This document shows positions 35,591 to 44,591 of a stretch of DNA of 64,000 nucleotides, one piece after another. Both the position numbers and the translations under genes were made by a program. The stretch comes from Sutterella sp. GTDB taxonomy: Bacteria; Pseudomonadota; Gammaproteobacteria; Burkholderiales; Burkholderiaceae_F. The DNA lies in contig DYBN01000020.1 of the NCBI GenBank assembly GCA_019418605.1, forward strand, positions 16,856-80,855. Direction: 5' to 3'. The first letter of the stretch is position 1. Every line of letters starts with the position of its first letter. The notes beneath the pieces were generated by a model. That model did no database searches. It saw nothing but the letters and a program-made list of their open reading frames with translations, and was not told where the DNA came from.

Positions 35591-36559
35591 TCAGGCGCGC
35601 CCGGTCTTGTCTCGCGCTGCCGCAAGGTCGCTCTCCCACAAGCCCTTGGGCATGGGAAAGGCCACCGCCTCGTCGGCTCCCTCGATTTCGCTTACCTCGA
35701 CGGCGGGGAAGGTCTTCTTCAAGTAGGAGAGCACCCCCTGCACGAGAAACTCGGGGGCCGAGGCGCCCGCCGTGATGCCCACGCGCTCGACTCCCTCAAA
35801 CCAGGCCGGATCGATGTTTTCGGCCGTGTCCACAAGATAAGCGCGGGCCCCCTCGCGGCTTCCCACCTCGCGCAGCCGGTTGGAGTTGGAGCTTGTCATC
35901 GAGCCGATTACAAGAATGAGGTCAACGGCGCGGGCAAGTTTTTTCACCGCATCCTGCCTGTTTTGCGTGGCGTAGCACACGTCGCTCTTTTTGGGCTCGG
36001 CAATGGCGGGAAAGCGTTTTTTAAGCGCATCGATCACGCTTTTGGCGTCATCGACCGAGAGCGTGGTCTGAGAGACATAAGCTAGGGGCTTTTCCTTGAG
36101 CGCATCCGGAAGCTTCTCAACGGCTTTTTGAGACTCCACGAGAATCATCCCGTCGTCGACCTGCCCCATCGTGCCCTCGACTTCGGGGTGGCCCGCGTGT
36201 CCGATCATGATGATGGTCTTGCCGTCTTCGCGCATGCGCACCACCTCGCGGTGCACCTTCGTTACCAGAGGGCAGGTCGCGTCAAAGATGCGCAGCGCCC
36301 TGCCGCGGGCCTGCGCCTCGACTTCGCGCGAGACGCCGTGCGCGGAAAAGATGAGCGTGGCGTTGTCGGGCACTTCGCTGATGTCGTCGACAAAAACCGC
36401 GCCCTGCGCCCGGAGCTTTTCAACCACGGTGCGGTTGTGCACGATTTCGTGGCGCACGTAGATCGGCGCGCCGAAAACCTCGATGGCGCGCTCGACGATG
36501 GCGATGGCGCGGGTGACGCCCGCGCAAAATCCACGGGGGCGGGCTAAAAGAACCTGCAT
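35591..36559 (-). CDS. ispH: 4-hydroxy-3-methylbut-2-enyl diphosphate reductase
   Basis: The last enzyme of the MEP isoprenoid pathway, an iron-sulfur reductase making IPP and DMAPP. The protein has 322 residues from the ATG at 36559 (GGAG upstream). The three cluster cysteines are in 'RGFCAGV' (Cys12), 'DATCPLV' (Cys96) and 'SDVCYATQNRQ' (about Cys197). The conserved 'GHPEVEGTMGQ' carries the catalytic Glu; 'SSNSNRL' binds diphosphate. The normal length and all residues indicate a functional gene. Confidence 0.96.
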   Translation of the reverse strand: MQVLLARPRGFCAGVTRAIAIVERAIEVFGAPIYVRHEIVHNRTVVEKLRAQGAVFVDDISEVPDNATLIFSAHGVSREVEAQARGRALRIFDATCPLVTKVHREVVRMREDGKTIIMIGHAGHPEVEGTMGQVDDGMILVESQKAVEKLPDALKEKPLAYVSQTTLSVDDAKSVIDALKKRFPAIAEPKKSDVCYATQNRQDAVKKLARAVDLILVIGSMTSSNSNRLREVGSREGARAYLVDTAENIDPAWFEGVERVGITAGASAPEFLVQGVLSYLKKTFPAVEVSEIEGADEAVAFPMPKGLWESDLAAARDKTGRA

Positions 36560-37176
36560 GGGCAAGGGGGCTCCTCTTTGTCGATGTTTTGTGCTGCGTC
36601 CTCTTTCGTGCCCGGGGCCTGCACGGCCGCCGGCCGTCAAGGGAAGGTCTCAGCCTTCGGGGCAGGGCCGGACCGGACAGGTCGAAAAAGCGACGCTAAA
36701 TTTAAGAAAGCGAAACGGCAGGGGCGGCAAGGCCTGCGCAAGGCGCGCGGGCGCCCGCGGGAAAAAAACTTTCCTCGCGCCGCCCCTTTTTGATTGCGAC
36801 TATATCCAAGAGCCCGTGAAAAGCACAAGCGGCAGGCCTCCCGCCCCTCTCATTAACAAAGGCAGCCTGCGGGATAGCGCCCTTGTCTTTTTTCGGCCGC
36901 GCCCGGGAGCCCGCGGCGCCCGGCGATTTTTCTCCAACCCTCTGGTTTTTTTGAGATTTTTTCAGTAAAATGCGCGCCCTGCGACACAAAGCCGTGCGGG
37001 ATGCACGCACGCGACAGCTTCCATCGGTCGACCGTTTGCCGGGATGATTCTTGGCAAGGGGTTGTTTTTGTCGTATAATTTTAGTCTTTCGGAATTTTCG
37101 CGCTCACGCTTTGCTCAACAAGAGAAGCGAAGGCGTGAAGCGTCATCAACACATTTTTTATTTACGGGAGTAAGCG
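36560..37176 (+). other. Intergenic region between ispH and rpmB
   Basis: These 617 bases separate leftward ispH and rightward rpmB. Apart from the rpmB promoter at its right end and several GC-rich self-complementary stretches near 36740-36790 and 36890-36930, I see no gene or RNA here. Confidence 0.5.
37051..37079 (+). promoter_or_regulatory. rpmB-rpmG promoter
   Basis: -35 TTGGCA (37051-37056), a 17-base spacer and a perfect -10 TATAAT (37074-37079). The leader to the rpmB start is about 90 bases. Confidence 0.85.
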
Positions 37177-37410
37177 ATGGCACGAGTGTGTCAAGTCACC
37201 GGCAAGGCGCCGATGGTCGGCCATCAAGTCTCGCACGCGAACAACAAGACCAAGCGTCGTTTCATGCCGAACCTGCAGTATCGCCGTTTCTGGGTCGAAA
37301 GTGAAAATCGTTGGGTCCGCCTGCGTTTGACGACGGCTGGTCTGCGTACTGTCGACAAGGTTGGTATCGATGCGGTTCTCGCGGATCTCCGCGCCCGCGG
37401 CGAAATCTAA
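37177..37410 (+). CDS. rpmB: 50S ribosomal protein L28
   Basis: The protein has 77 residues: 'MARVCQVTGKAPMVGHQVSH' at the start, then 'NKTKRRFMPNLQ' and 'LRTVDKVGIDAVLADLRARG' at the end. Length and sequence are typical of L28. 'ACGGGAGTAAGCG' upstream includes GGGAG. It is followed after 17 bases by rpmG, the usual ribosomal pair. Confidence 0.98.
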   Translation: MARVCQVTGKAPMVGHQVSHANNKTKRRFMPNLQYRRFWVESENRWVRLRLTTAGLRTVDKVGIDAVLADLRARGEI

Positions 37411-37427
37411 TTCAAGGAGATTGAACC

Positions 37428-37595
37428 ATGGCAAAGGGTGCACGCGAAATCATCAAGATGGAGTCTTCGGCCGGCACCGGCTACTTCGTGACCACCACGA
37501 AGAACAAGAAGAACTCTTCGGGCAAGCTCGAACGCAACATGTACGATCCGGTTGCCCGCAAGCACGTCCTGTTTAAGGAAGTGAAGCTGCGCTAA
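37428..37595 (+). CDS. rpmG: 50S ribosomal protein L33
   Basis: The protein has 55 residues: 'MAKGAREIIKMESSAGTGYF', then 'TTTKNKKNSSGKLERNMYDP' and an end in 'FKEVKLR'. AAGGAGA lies 8 bases before the ATG. The gene is short enough to be missed by length cut-offs. The zinc-binding cysteine pairs of some L33 forms are absent, so this is the zinc-independent form, as in most Proteobacteria. Confidence 0.98.
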   Translation: MAKGAREIIKMESSAGTGYFVTTTKNKKNSSGKLERNMYDPVARKHVLFKEVKLR

Positions 37596-37717
37596 TTCCC
37601 TTTTTTGGGATCAGGTGCAGACCCCGTCAGAAGCCCGCATCGGCCTGAGGGGCTGGGTAGAAAAAATTAAAGCGCGAGACATACGCAATCTGCCCGTACA
37701 ACAAGCTGCATGCAAGG

Positions 37718-37762
37718 ACTGATGATTCCCTGGCAAACGGGATTCATCAGTTTTTGTTTTTT
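37718..37762 (+). terminator. rpmB-rpmG terminator
   Basis: ACTGATGATTCCC / GGGATTCATCAGT stem (one mismatch) with an 8-base loop, followed by TTTTGTTTTTT. A smaller AATTCCC/GGGAT stem lies directly after the rpmG stop. Confidence 0.9.
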
Positions 37763-38308
37763 AGGGGCCCCGTTCCGCCCCCGCCCCGCTTCTTTCATTT
37801 TCCTCCTTCCCCGGGCGTCCGGCCTCTGACCACCATTTTCCCGGCAGCCTTCGAGCAGCATTTATCCGGCCCGCCGCAAGCAGGGCTTCTCGCCTTCGCT
37901 TCGCATCTTCTTCACGCCCTTTGATCGTCTTTCGGGCGTCTTTCGAGCGGCTTTTTAGCTCTCGGCTTTGAGCGCCTTTTCTCCCGGCGCGCCCTCTTCT
38001 CCCCCGCTTTGGAGAGCCCGCCGCGCTTTGCCCTTTAACCCCGCAAAGCCGCCCTCCGGCAATCCTGCACGCTCGTCGTCCAAGCGTTCAGCCCGAGCCC
38101 GGGCATCCTCCCGCACTGTCAAAAGACCTGTACGCAAAAAGCGGCCCCGCCGGGGAGACGAAGTCGTTTTCTCCTTCGCCGTCCCGGCGGGGCCGCGGCG
38201 TTTGCGCTCGAAGCTTGGCGCGCACGGGCGGGCTTGACGCGCCCGGAGCAGGCATCCTGTCCCGGGCCCTCGCGCGGCGCCCGCGCGCCTTCTTTTGAGC
38301 GAGGCTCT
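37763..38308 (-). other. Intergenic region between rpmG and autotransporter 2
   Basis: These are 546 GC-rich bases with no supported gene. Its main feature is the long terminator hairpin at 38136-38196 that belongs to the leftward autotransporter 2. Confidence 0.5.
38136..38196 (-). terminator. Autotransporter 2 terminator
   Basis: A perfect 14-bp arm pair GCGGCCCCGCCGGG (38141-38154) / CCCGGCGGGGCCGC (38183-38196). Read on the minus strand it is followed by TTTTT. The arms extend inward with GACGAAG / CTTCG..GTC. Confidence 0.85.
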
Positions 38309-41300
38309 TTAGAAGGCGTACTTCGCTCTCAACTGCATGTTGAGTGCGGAGCGCTCCTCGTCGCCCCACTCGTAGCCCGCACGCAGACCGAACGTGAAGC
38401 CTCCCTTCGTGGCATCAAGTCCGATGCGCGAGCGGATCTTCACGTCGTCGGCAAAGGTGTAGTTGTAGGTGCTTTCGGCACCCGCAAAGCGCACCTTGCT
38501 GTCGATCTCGGTGTCGGCCACCGTGGGCACCACGGCGAGCATGAACGAGGGCGTCATCGAGAAGCCGCCCGTTGTTTCAATGTCCTTCGTGATGCGCGCG
38601 CCGATCGGGAATTCGACGGCGGTGGCGTCCGAATCGTCAACCTCGGCGCCGTGGCCGTTGTTAAAGCCGTCCGAGCGCAGGTGGTAGACGTCGACGCCGA
38701 TAAAGGGCGTCAGGTCGGCCCAGGAGAGCTCAAAGGTCTTCTCGCCCTGCACGCCGAACGAGTACACCGCGGTCGTCGTGTCCGTGTCAACGTCGGCCGC
38801 GCCTCCGATCGTGAAGTCGCTCTTGAGCCACGTGGCGGAAATATCGCCCAGGATGTCAAAACCCGCAACCGTGGTCTTGCCGTACAAAGACAATCCGTAG
38901 AAGTCGAAGTCGTCTTCACCGTCAACGGCGTCGTTTTCCGTCTTGCCGGTGCCGGCCGTGAAGGCCGCGCCGAAGGTAAAGCGCTCCGTCTGGGCTTCGC
39001 CGCCCACCACGATGCCGTAGACGTCCGTTTCGGTGTTGATGTCCTGGCCGCCCGAGGAAATGCCGTCCAACTTCGTTTTCCCGCCGACAAACTGCGCCCA
39101 CAGGCGGTTGCCCTCGCCCTTGACGCTTTCTTCGCGCACGACCTGACGCAGATCGCTTGCGCGGTCATAGGCGGTGGTAAAGGCCGTGAGCGCCCCGGCC
39201 GGGTTCATGGCCGCATCAAAGCGCGCAGCCACCGAGGGCAGCGCCGAGATGTTGCCCGAGGCGTCGGTCAGGAGCGCATTGACGTAGTCGTAGGCTTCGC
39301 CCCCGGCGAGCATGCCGGCGTTGGCAAGCGCCGAGCCCTGCATGAGATCGCCGTAGATGAGGCCCGCATCCTGCAGCGTCGCGCCGATCGTGCCGTCGGC
39401 ACCCATCTCAAGCTTCCAGAGCGCGTTGCCCGCCACGAGGTTGTCCGCCCAGTTAAGGTTTTGGGCTGTGTTGTTGGTGAGAAGATAGCCTACGCCCTGG
39501 CGAATGTCGCCCACGGGCACGGCCTTGGAGCCCTCGGCAACCGTGATGCTCTCAGGATTTGACGCCGTGATCACGGCGGTTGTCCCGTCAAGGCCCGTGA
39601 CGTCGGCCACCAGCGCGGAGTTGGCGGCAAAGACGACGCTGCCCGCGGTCACGGTCTTGTCGCCGGAATTTGCGTTGACCGTGCCGTCGACCTTGAGGCC
39701 GCCCGAGGCCGCATCGATTGTGACGGGCTTGGCCACGTAGACCGCGGCAAGGTTTTCGCCCTCGCCGTCGCCCCAGGAGAGATACCCCTTGTCGGCGGCA
39801 TCAAAGATTCCGGACGCGTCGGTTGAGCCAAGCACCGCGTAGCTGTTTTCACCCACGACGATGCGGCCGTCGATTTTGTCGCCTGCGAACTTGAGCGCCG
39901 AGGCGTCTTCAATCGTCTGTCCGTCCACGTAGACCGGGTCAAGGAAGTAGCTTGCGCCCTGCAGGCTTTGCGAGGCAATCGTGAGGTCGCCCGCCTTGCC
40001 GGCTTCCCCCGTCGTGCCGATGTTGATGCTGACGTTTTGAGCATCTTGGGCAATCTGAAGATTTGACGCCTGCAAAGCGCCCGTGATGGTAAGCGTGCCG
40101 CTTCCCAGCGTCAGGGACTCGACCGTCGTAGCGGCCGCCTCCCGTGCGGTTTCAAGCGTCGACTTTCCCGACATCGTCAGGCTCTCGAAGGATGCAGCGC
40201 CTCCGTTGACGGCAACGGTGCCGGAATCAACGGCCGCCTCGGTGATGGCAAGATTGCCGCCGTTGACTTCAAGCGCAGCGCCGCTTACGACTTCAAGCTT
40301 GCTGCCCACCGAAGCCGCGGCCTCGGAATTGGCAAGGCCAAGGGCCAGCGTACCGTTGACTTGAACCGTCTTTCCTTCGTCGCCGTCGGCAAACGTGATG
40401 AGAGAGCCGTTTTGTCCGGCAAGCGTGAGCGTGCTGCCCGCGCTGACAGAGACGCTGTCAACGCCCTCGCCCACCTCGATGCTGCCCACGCCGATCGTCT
40501 TGTCGATGGTTGCGCTGCCGGTTTCCGAATCAATGGTCGCGGTGATGCCGCTGTAGACGAGCCCATCCTGCCCGTTGATGTCGTCAATTGAAACCTTGCC
40601 GTTGACCGCCGTGTTAAGCGTGCCCGTGAAGTTGATCAGAACTCCCTGACCAATAAGTCCGCGCACTTCGTTGGCGTAGAGGTCATTGAAAAACTTATCG
40701 TTGAAGGTGAGCGTGCCGCTTCCAAACTCAAATCGGCCATCTTCGCGCAACGATTCAACCTGACTGTTTCCGCCGTTTTCGTCAAGAGCAGTGGAAAAGA
40801 TCTGGCCCGTGGAGGTCACAAGTTCGCCGCCATCCAGCTTGAGAGAACCGCTCTCGCCGTTAAACAGAATCGTGTCGACTTCCAAACGGCCGAACTGCCC
40901 ATCAAGCCCGGAGAGCACCATCGACCCGCCGTCAATGTCAAGCGTGGGCGTGTGCATGACCGTGTTGCCGCGAACGGTCGTGTTGCCCGCCTGCAGGTGC
41001 ACGGCCAAGCCGAAGTCGTACTCGCCGCTGTCAAAGAAGAGCTGCACGCCGCCCTTCGTTTCGTCATCTTCGTGATAGGTCCAGATGCCGTTGACGGCAA
41101 CGGTCGAGCCGTCTTCCCGCAGATCCAAAAGCTCTGAGTCGCGATAGTAGACCTCGCCGTCGCCGCCGTACTCCGAAAGCCGATCGTACTTCTGGCTCTC
41201 AAAGGAGTCTTGGATGCTCGTGACACGCTCAAGATAGGTGATCGGGGCGTCAAAATGCGCGCCCGCATAGCTCGTGGCGTCCCGCACCGTGATCGTCTCC

Positions 41301-43786
41301 GTGGCTATCACGTCGCCCAGGCTGACGAAATCACCCCGTCCGGTCGACGCGCTGGAGCCGTCGAAGGTAAGGTTCTTCACCCCCGTCAGACTTCCTTGAA
41401 TCATCGCGCTGCCGTTGATGGTGAGATCGGTGTCGGTGTTCCCTTGGATCGCCACATTCTGTCCCTCGGCGATGACAAGGGAGCTCGTGGTGATCTTGCC
41501 GCCCGTCCAATCAAAGGCCGAAGCGTCGTTGATGGTCATGGAGCCCAGGGTGAGCTCGCCAGCGGAAACCGCAAGCCTGCCTGCACCCTCTCCGCTGCTC
41601 CAGTCCGCATCAGCTGCCGTCAGCGAACCTCCGCTGATCGTCACGTCGCCGCCAAAGAATCCGTCGTCGTTTAACGTCGTCGTCCCCGCGGTCTGCGTAA
41701 AGCTGCCCTTGAACTGATCAACGCGGCCATTGAGCGTCAGGTCGCCGGCGTTGTTGACCGTACCCACATCGCCCTTGAGGGCGTGAGCGGCCGTGATGAC
41801 GGTCGTGCCGTTGAGGTTCAAAACGCCCCGACCTGTGGTGAATTCTTCGGGCGTATCGACGGGGTTGTTTCCCTCGGCGTCCGGATAAACGAAGTTGACG
41901 CCCACGCTCTCCACAGCACCCGAATCGGCTGTTATCGTGGTCGTGTGGCCTGCCGCCGTGGTCATCGTCACCGTGACGTTCTCGGGATAGTCCTCGCCAT
42001 CGGGCAGCGGCACATAGCCGCCCAGAATAATGGCCTCAGCACCGCCCGTTTCCGACGTGGCCGACACCGTCAAGTCGCCTCCGAAGGTGACGTTGGTGCT
42101 GTAGTCTGCACCCTCTTGAGAGGCCCAGTCGGAGTCTCCCGCAAGCGCCTGAAGGGTCATGCCGCTTGCGTAGGCGCCGGCACCCTTGGCCGAGATGCTG
42201 ACATTGCCCGCAAGATTGATCGTGCCGCCTTCGGCAATGAGGCCGGACACAAAGCCGGCATAGTTGCTTCTGTCAACGCTCGCCGCGATCGAGTCATCCC
42301 AGGCTGTCGTGGTGACGCTGCCTGCTCCCGTGCTCGTGGCGTTGATCGTGAGCGTATTGTCCGCCGTCGAAGTGAGCGTTGCAGGGCCCGACATCGAAAT
42401 GCCCGCGGCAACGTTGGGCCAGTCCGCGTCTGCAACCATCGAATTGGCCGCGCTTTCAACAGTGATGTTGGCCGTCGTGCCGCTAAAGGAGGCCTCCGAG
42501 CGCATCTGCAGGTCAAGGCCCGTTGCGTTGCCTTTAAAGAATTGATCGCCCGGGGCGTACTGCGGCACCGTGTCATCAAGCTGCGAGTCCTTGATGCGCG
42601 CCGTGATCGTCGTCGGGCCTTTGAAGTTCATCGTGTTGTTGTCAAAGGCCATGACGCCTGCAACTTCGCCCGAGCCGACCTCCGAGGTCACATCGAGTTC
42701 GCCAAAGGTCATCACCGCTTCGCTCGTTGTGTCATCGGGCGCAATGCCGACGGCAAGAAGCTTCTCGGAAGTCGCTGTGATGGTGGTCTTGCCGTTAAAG
42801 GCAATTTCTTTGGGCTCGCTGTCTTCAAACCCCAGATCGACGCCCACGGCGTAGCCGCCGTTGGCCTGTGCGGTGATTTCCGTCGTGCCGTTGAAGGTTG
42901 CCGCACCGCCCACAACGAGACCGTTCGCAAAGGCGGCGTCTGGCGAGTCGGCCTCGCTCACAACAGAAATTCTGAGCGTTGACCCCGCCGCTGTATCAAG
43001 CGTCGCGCCTTCGTTGATGTTGAGGCCCTCGGCCTGCATCTCGTAGTCATTAACGCCGGGATTTTCCTGAGAAGTATTCTTGAGCGCACTGGGATCGGCC
43101 ACCGCTCCCGTCGTGACGTTGATGTTGAGCGTCGCTTCTTCTGAAAGCGTGAGCGACTCCGAGATGCCCACGCCGGTCACGGAAGGCGAGCCGGCATCGT
43201 GCGCGTTGGTGGTCACCGTCGTGGTGCCGCCCGTGATTGCAAGCGTTGAAGCGTGAACTGCCGCGTTAAAATCGCCGCCGTCGGTCCACGTACGGCCGTT
43301 TTGAACGTCGAGTACGATGATGTTGGTGCCCGACAGGGAGAGCGCCGTTCCATCGGCAACAAGGAGCGTACCGCCCGCAAGCGAATACGCATCGTTGCCC
43401 GCGCCTTCAGGGCGCTTGATGGTGTAGGTGAGATTGAGGTCCGAGGCCGTGATGGTCTTGTTGACGGGGTCCCCTGCGTCCACCCGCACGAGCACCGTTG
43501 TGTCTACTTCTTGGGTGGCTGAAGATGAGGGGAGATCCTGAGAGCCTTCCTTGGTCTCTTCGAGACGGGAGCTGCCGGCAAAGTCCGAATCCTGGACAAT
43601 TGCGTGCTGAGCAACAGCGTTGTCCCAATTGGCATGACGGGGATAATCGGCGCCCCAGGCAGAAGCCGCAAGGCCGCTCATTACGGCGGCGGCAACAAGA
43701 GAGAGGGAAAAAGAATTTCGCGTTTGAGACAGGCGCAGGCTTGATGCGCGCTTTGCCCCCTTGTTCAGGCCGTTATTGAAGGTCAT
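38309..43786 (-). CDS. Autotransporter 2, giant (1825 residues)
   Basis: A type Va secreted surface protein. From the ATG at 43786, a basic N-region and hydrophobic 'SLVAAAVMSGLAASAWG' form the signal peptide (about 46 residues). The passenger, to about residue 1550, is repetitive beta-strand-rich Gly/Thr/Ser/Val sequence ('GTTEITAQANGGYAVGVDLG', 'NGKTTITATSEKLLAVGI') with no cysteine seen and no enzyme motif. The last roughly 270 residues form an autotransporter beta-barrel ending ...LRAKYAF. The ATG at 43786 has no Shine-Dalgarno: ten Cs lie directly upstream. An upstream ATG at 43826 has GGAG 6 bases before it and is out of frame by one base, so expression from it depends on tract length. 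Confidence 0.9.
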   Translation of the reverse strand: MTFNNGLNKGAKRASSLRLSQTRNSFSLSLVAAAVMSGLAASAWGADYPRHANWDNAVAQHAIVQDSDFAGSSRLEETKEGSQDLPSSSATQEVDTTVLVRVDAGDPVNKTITASDLNLTYTIKRPEGAGNDAYSLAGGTLLVADGTALSLSGTNIIVLDVQNGRTWTDGGDFNAAVHASTLAITGGTTTVTTNAHDAGSPSVTGVGISESLTLSEEATLNINVTTGAVADPSALKNTSQENPGVNDYEMQAEGLNINEGATLDTAAGSTLRISVVSEADSPDAAFANGLVVGGAATFNGTTEITAQANGGYAVGVDLGFEDSEPKEIAFNGKTTITATSEKLLAVGIAPDDTTSEAVMTFGELDVTSEVGSGEVAGVMAFDNNTMNFKGPTTITARIKDSQLDDTVPQYAPGDQFFKGNATGLDLQMRSEASFSGTTANITVESAANSMVADADWPNVAAGISMSGPATLTSTADNTLTINATSTGAGSVTTTAWDDSIAASVDRSNYAGFVSGLIAEGGTINLAGNVSISAKGAGAYASGMTLQALAGDSDWASQEGADYSTNVTFGGDLTVSATSETGGAEAIILGGYVPLPDGEDYPENVTVTMTTAAGHTTTITADSGAVESVGVNFVYPDAEGNNPVDTPEEFTTGRGVLNLNGTTVITAAHALKGDVGTVNNAGDLTLNGRVDQFKGSFTQTAGTTTLNDDGFFGGDVTISGGSLTAADADWSSGEGAGRLAVSAGELTLGSMTINDASAFDWTGGKITTSSLVIAEGQNVAIQGNTDTDLTINGSAMIQGSLTGVKNLTFDGSSASTGRGDFVSLGDVIATETITVRDATSYAGAHFDAPITYLERVTSIQDSFESQKYDRLSEYGGDGEVYYRDSELLDLREDGSTVAVNGIWTYHEDDETKGGVQLFFDSGEYDFGLAVHLQAGNTTVRGNTVMHTPTLDIDGGSMVLSGLDGQFGRLEVDTILFNGESGSLKLDGGELVTSTGQIFSTALDENGGNSQVESLREDGRFEFGSGTLTFNDKFFNDLYANEVRGLIGQGVLINFTGTLNTAVNGKVSIDDINGQDGLVYSGITATIDSETGSATIDKTIGVGSIEVGEGVDSVSVSAGSTLTLAGQNGSLITFADGDEGKTVQVNGTLALGLANSEAAASVGSKLEVVSGAALEVNGGNLAITEAAVDSGTVAVNGGAASFESLTMSGKSTLETAREAAATTVESLTLGSGTLTITGALQASNLQIAQDAQNVSINIGTTGEAGKAGDLTIASQSLQGASYFLDPVYVDGQTIEDASALKFAGDKIDGRIVVGENSYAVLGSTDASGIFDAADKGYLSWGDGEGENLAAVYVAKPVTIDAASGGLKVDGTVNANSGDKTVTAGSVVFAANSALVADVTGLDGTTAVITASNPESITVAEGSKAVPVGDIRQGVGYLLTNNTAQNLNWADNLVAGNALWKLEMGADGTIGATLQDAGLIYGDLMQGSALANAGMLAGGEAYDYVNALLTDASGNISALPSVAARFDAAMNPAGALTAFTTAYDRASDLRQVVREESVKGEGNRLWAQFVGGKTKLDGISSGGQDINTETDVYGIVVGGEAQTERFTFGAAFTAGTGKTENDAVDGEDDFDFYGLSLYGKTTVAGFDILGDISATWLKSDFTIGGAADVDTDTTTAVYSFGVQGEKTFELSWADLTPFIGVDVYHLRSDGFNNGHGAEVDDSDATAVEFPIGARITKDIETTGGFSMTPSFMLAVVPTVADTEIDSKVRFAGAESTYNYTFADDVKIRSRIGLDATKGGFTFGLRAGYEWGDEERSALNMQLRAKYAF

Positions 43787-43787
43787 A

Positions 43788-43797
43788 GGGGGGGGGG
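43788..43797. repeat. Homopolymeric G10/C10 tract at the start of autotransporter 2
   Basis: Ten Gs on the + strand, ten Cs on the coding strand, one base upstream of the ATG at 43786. From the ATG at 43826 the frame is 'MSLDSGLKKCPPPYDLQ' then stop with ten Cs; with nine or twelve Cs it would run into the autotransporter frame. Confidence 0.92.
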
Positions 43798-43851
43798 CAT
43801 TTTTTAAGCCCTGAATCTAAAGACATTGAATTCTCCGTAGTACAACTTTGA

Positions 43852-43902
43852 GCGGGCCGTTAAGAAGACCGTTAAGCGGGCCGTTAAAAGGGCCGTTGAC
43901 TG
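43852..43902. repeat. Four imperfect GGGCCGTTAA repeats
   Basis: Four head-to-tail copies of a 10-13-base unit (GCGGGCCGTTAA, AGACCGTTAA, GCGGGCCGTTAA, AAGGGCCGTTGA) in the divergent region between autotransporter 2 and ybaK. They could be regulator sites or a simple tandem repeat. Confidence 0.65.
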
Positions 43903-44021
43903 GGCGGCGCAAGATTTTTTTCACCCTGCCGGCCGGGGCCCCGCCGGACGCTCGGGGCCATTGTAAGGGGCACCCCCTGCCGGGGCCAACCCCGCACGAT
44001 CAGCACAACACAAAAAGCAAC

Positions 44022-44507
44022 ATGAAAAAACCCAAGCACGAAAGCGCCACGCCCGCCACCGAGTGGCTCAAGGCCCGCGGCGTCTCCTACATCGAGCACT
44101 CCTACGAATACGTCGAGCACGGCGGCACGGCGCGCGCAAGCGCCGAGCTTGGCGTCGACCACCACTGCGTGGTGAAGACGCTCATCATGGAGGATGAATC
44201 GGCCAAGCCCCTCGTGATTCTCATGTGCGGCGACAAGGAGGTCTCGACCAAAAACCTTGCCCGCCAAATCGGCCGCAAGTCCGTCGCCCCCTGCAAGCCC
44301 GAGCAGGCGCAGCGCAACTCGGGCTACATGGTGGGCGGCACAAGCCCCTTTGGCACCAGAAAGAAGATGCCCGTGTACGTGCAAAAGGACATTTTGGAAA
44401 TGCCGCGCATCTTCATCAACGGCGGCCGCCGGGGCTTTATCATCGAAATCGAAGGCCGGGTGCTCTCGGACGTTTTGGGCGCGCAGCCCGTGGACGTGGC
44501 CATTTAA
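44022..44507 (+). CDS. ybaK: Cys-tRNA(Pro)/Cys-tRNA(Cys) deacylase, YbaK/EbsC family
   Basis: An editing enzyme that hydrolyses mischarged Cys-tRNA(Pro). The protein has 161 residues from the ATG at 44022. It has the conserved lysine in 'HCVVKTLIM', 'VSTKNLARQIGRKSVAPC' and the glycine loop 'GYMVGGTSPFGTRK', all typical of YbaK. Upstream in-frame sequence lacks similarity. It is cytoplasmic, free-standing and diverges from autotransporter 2. Confidence 0.93.
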   Translation: MKKPKHESATPATEWLKARGVSYIEHSYEYVEHGGTARASAELGVDHHCVVKTLIMEDESAKPLVILMCGDKEVSTKNLARQIGRKSVAPCKPEQAQRNSGYMVGGTSPFGTRKKMPVYVQKDILEMPRIFINGGRRGFIIEIEGRVLSDVLGAQPVDVAI

Positions 44508-44542
44508 GGCTTCCAAAAAAAACAGCGCGCTCTTAGTTTTAT

Positions 44543-44562
44543 GCCGCCTTCTTTGAGGCGGC
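44543..44562 (+). terminator. Hairpin after ybaK
   Basis: GCCGCCT / AGGCGGC stem without a T run, between ybaK and lolC. It includes an ATG at 44541 that would otherwise be a candidate lolC start. Confidence 0.4.
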
Positions 44563-44591
44563 CCTTCACACACACGCGGAAATTTCCAAAA

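Noticed and set aside
44541..44591. ATG at 44541 as lolC start
   Set aside because: It lies against a hairpin, has no ribosome site and adds residues not typical of LolC; GTG at 44592 fits the family start.
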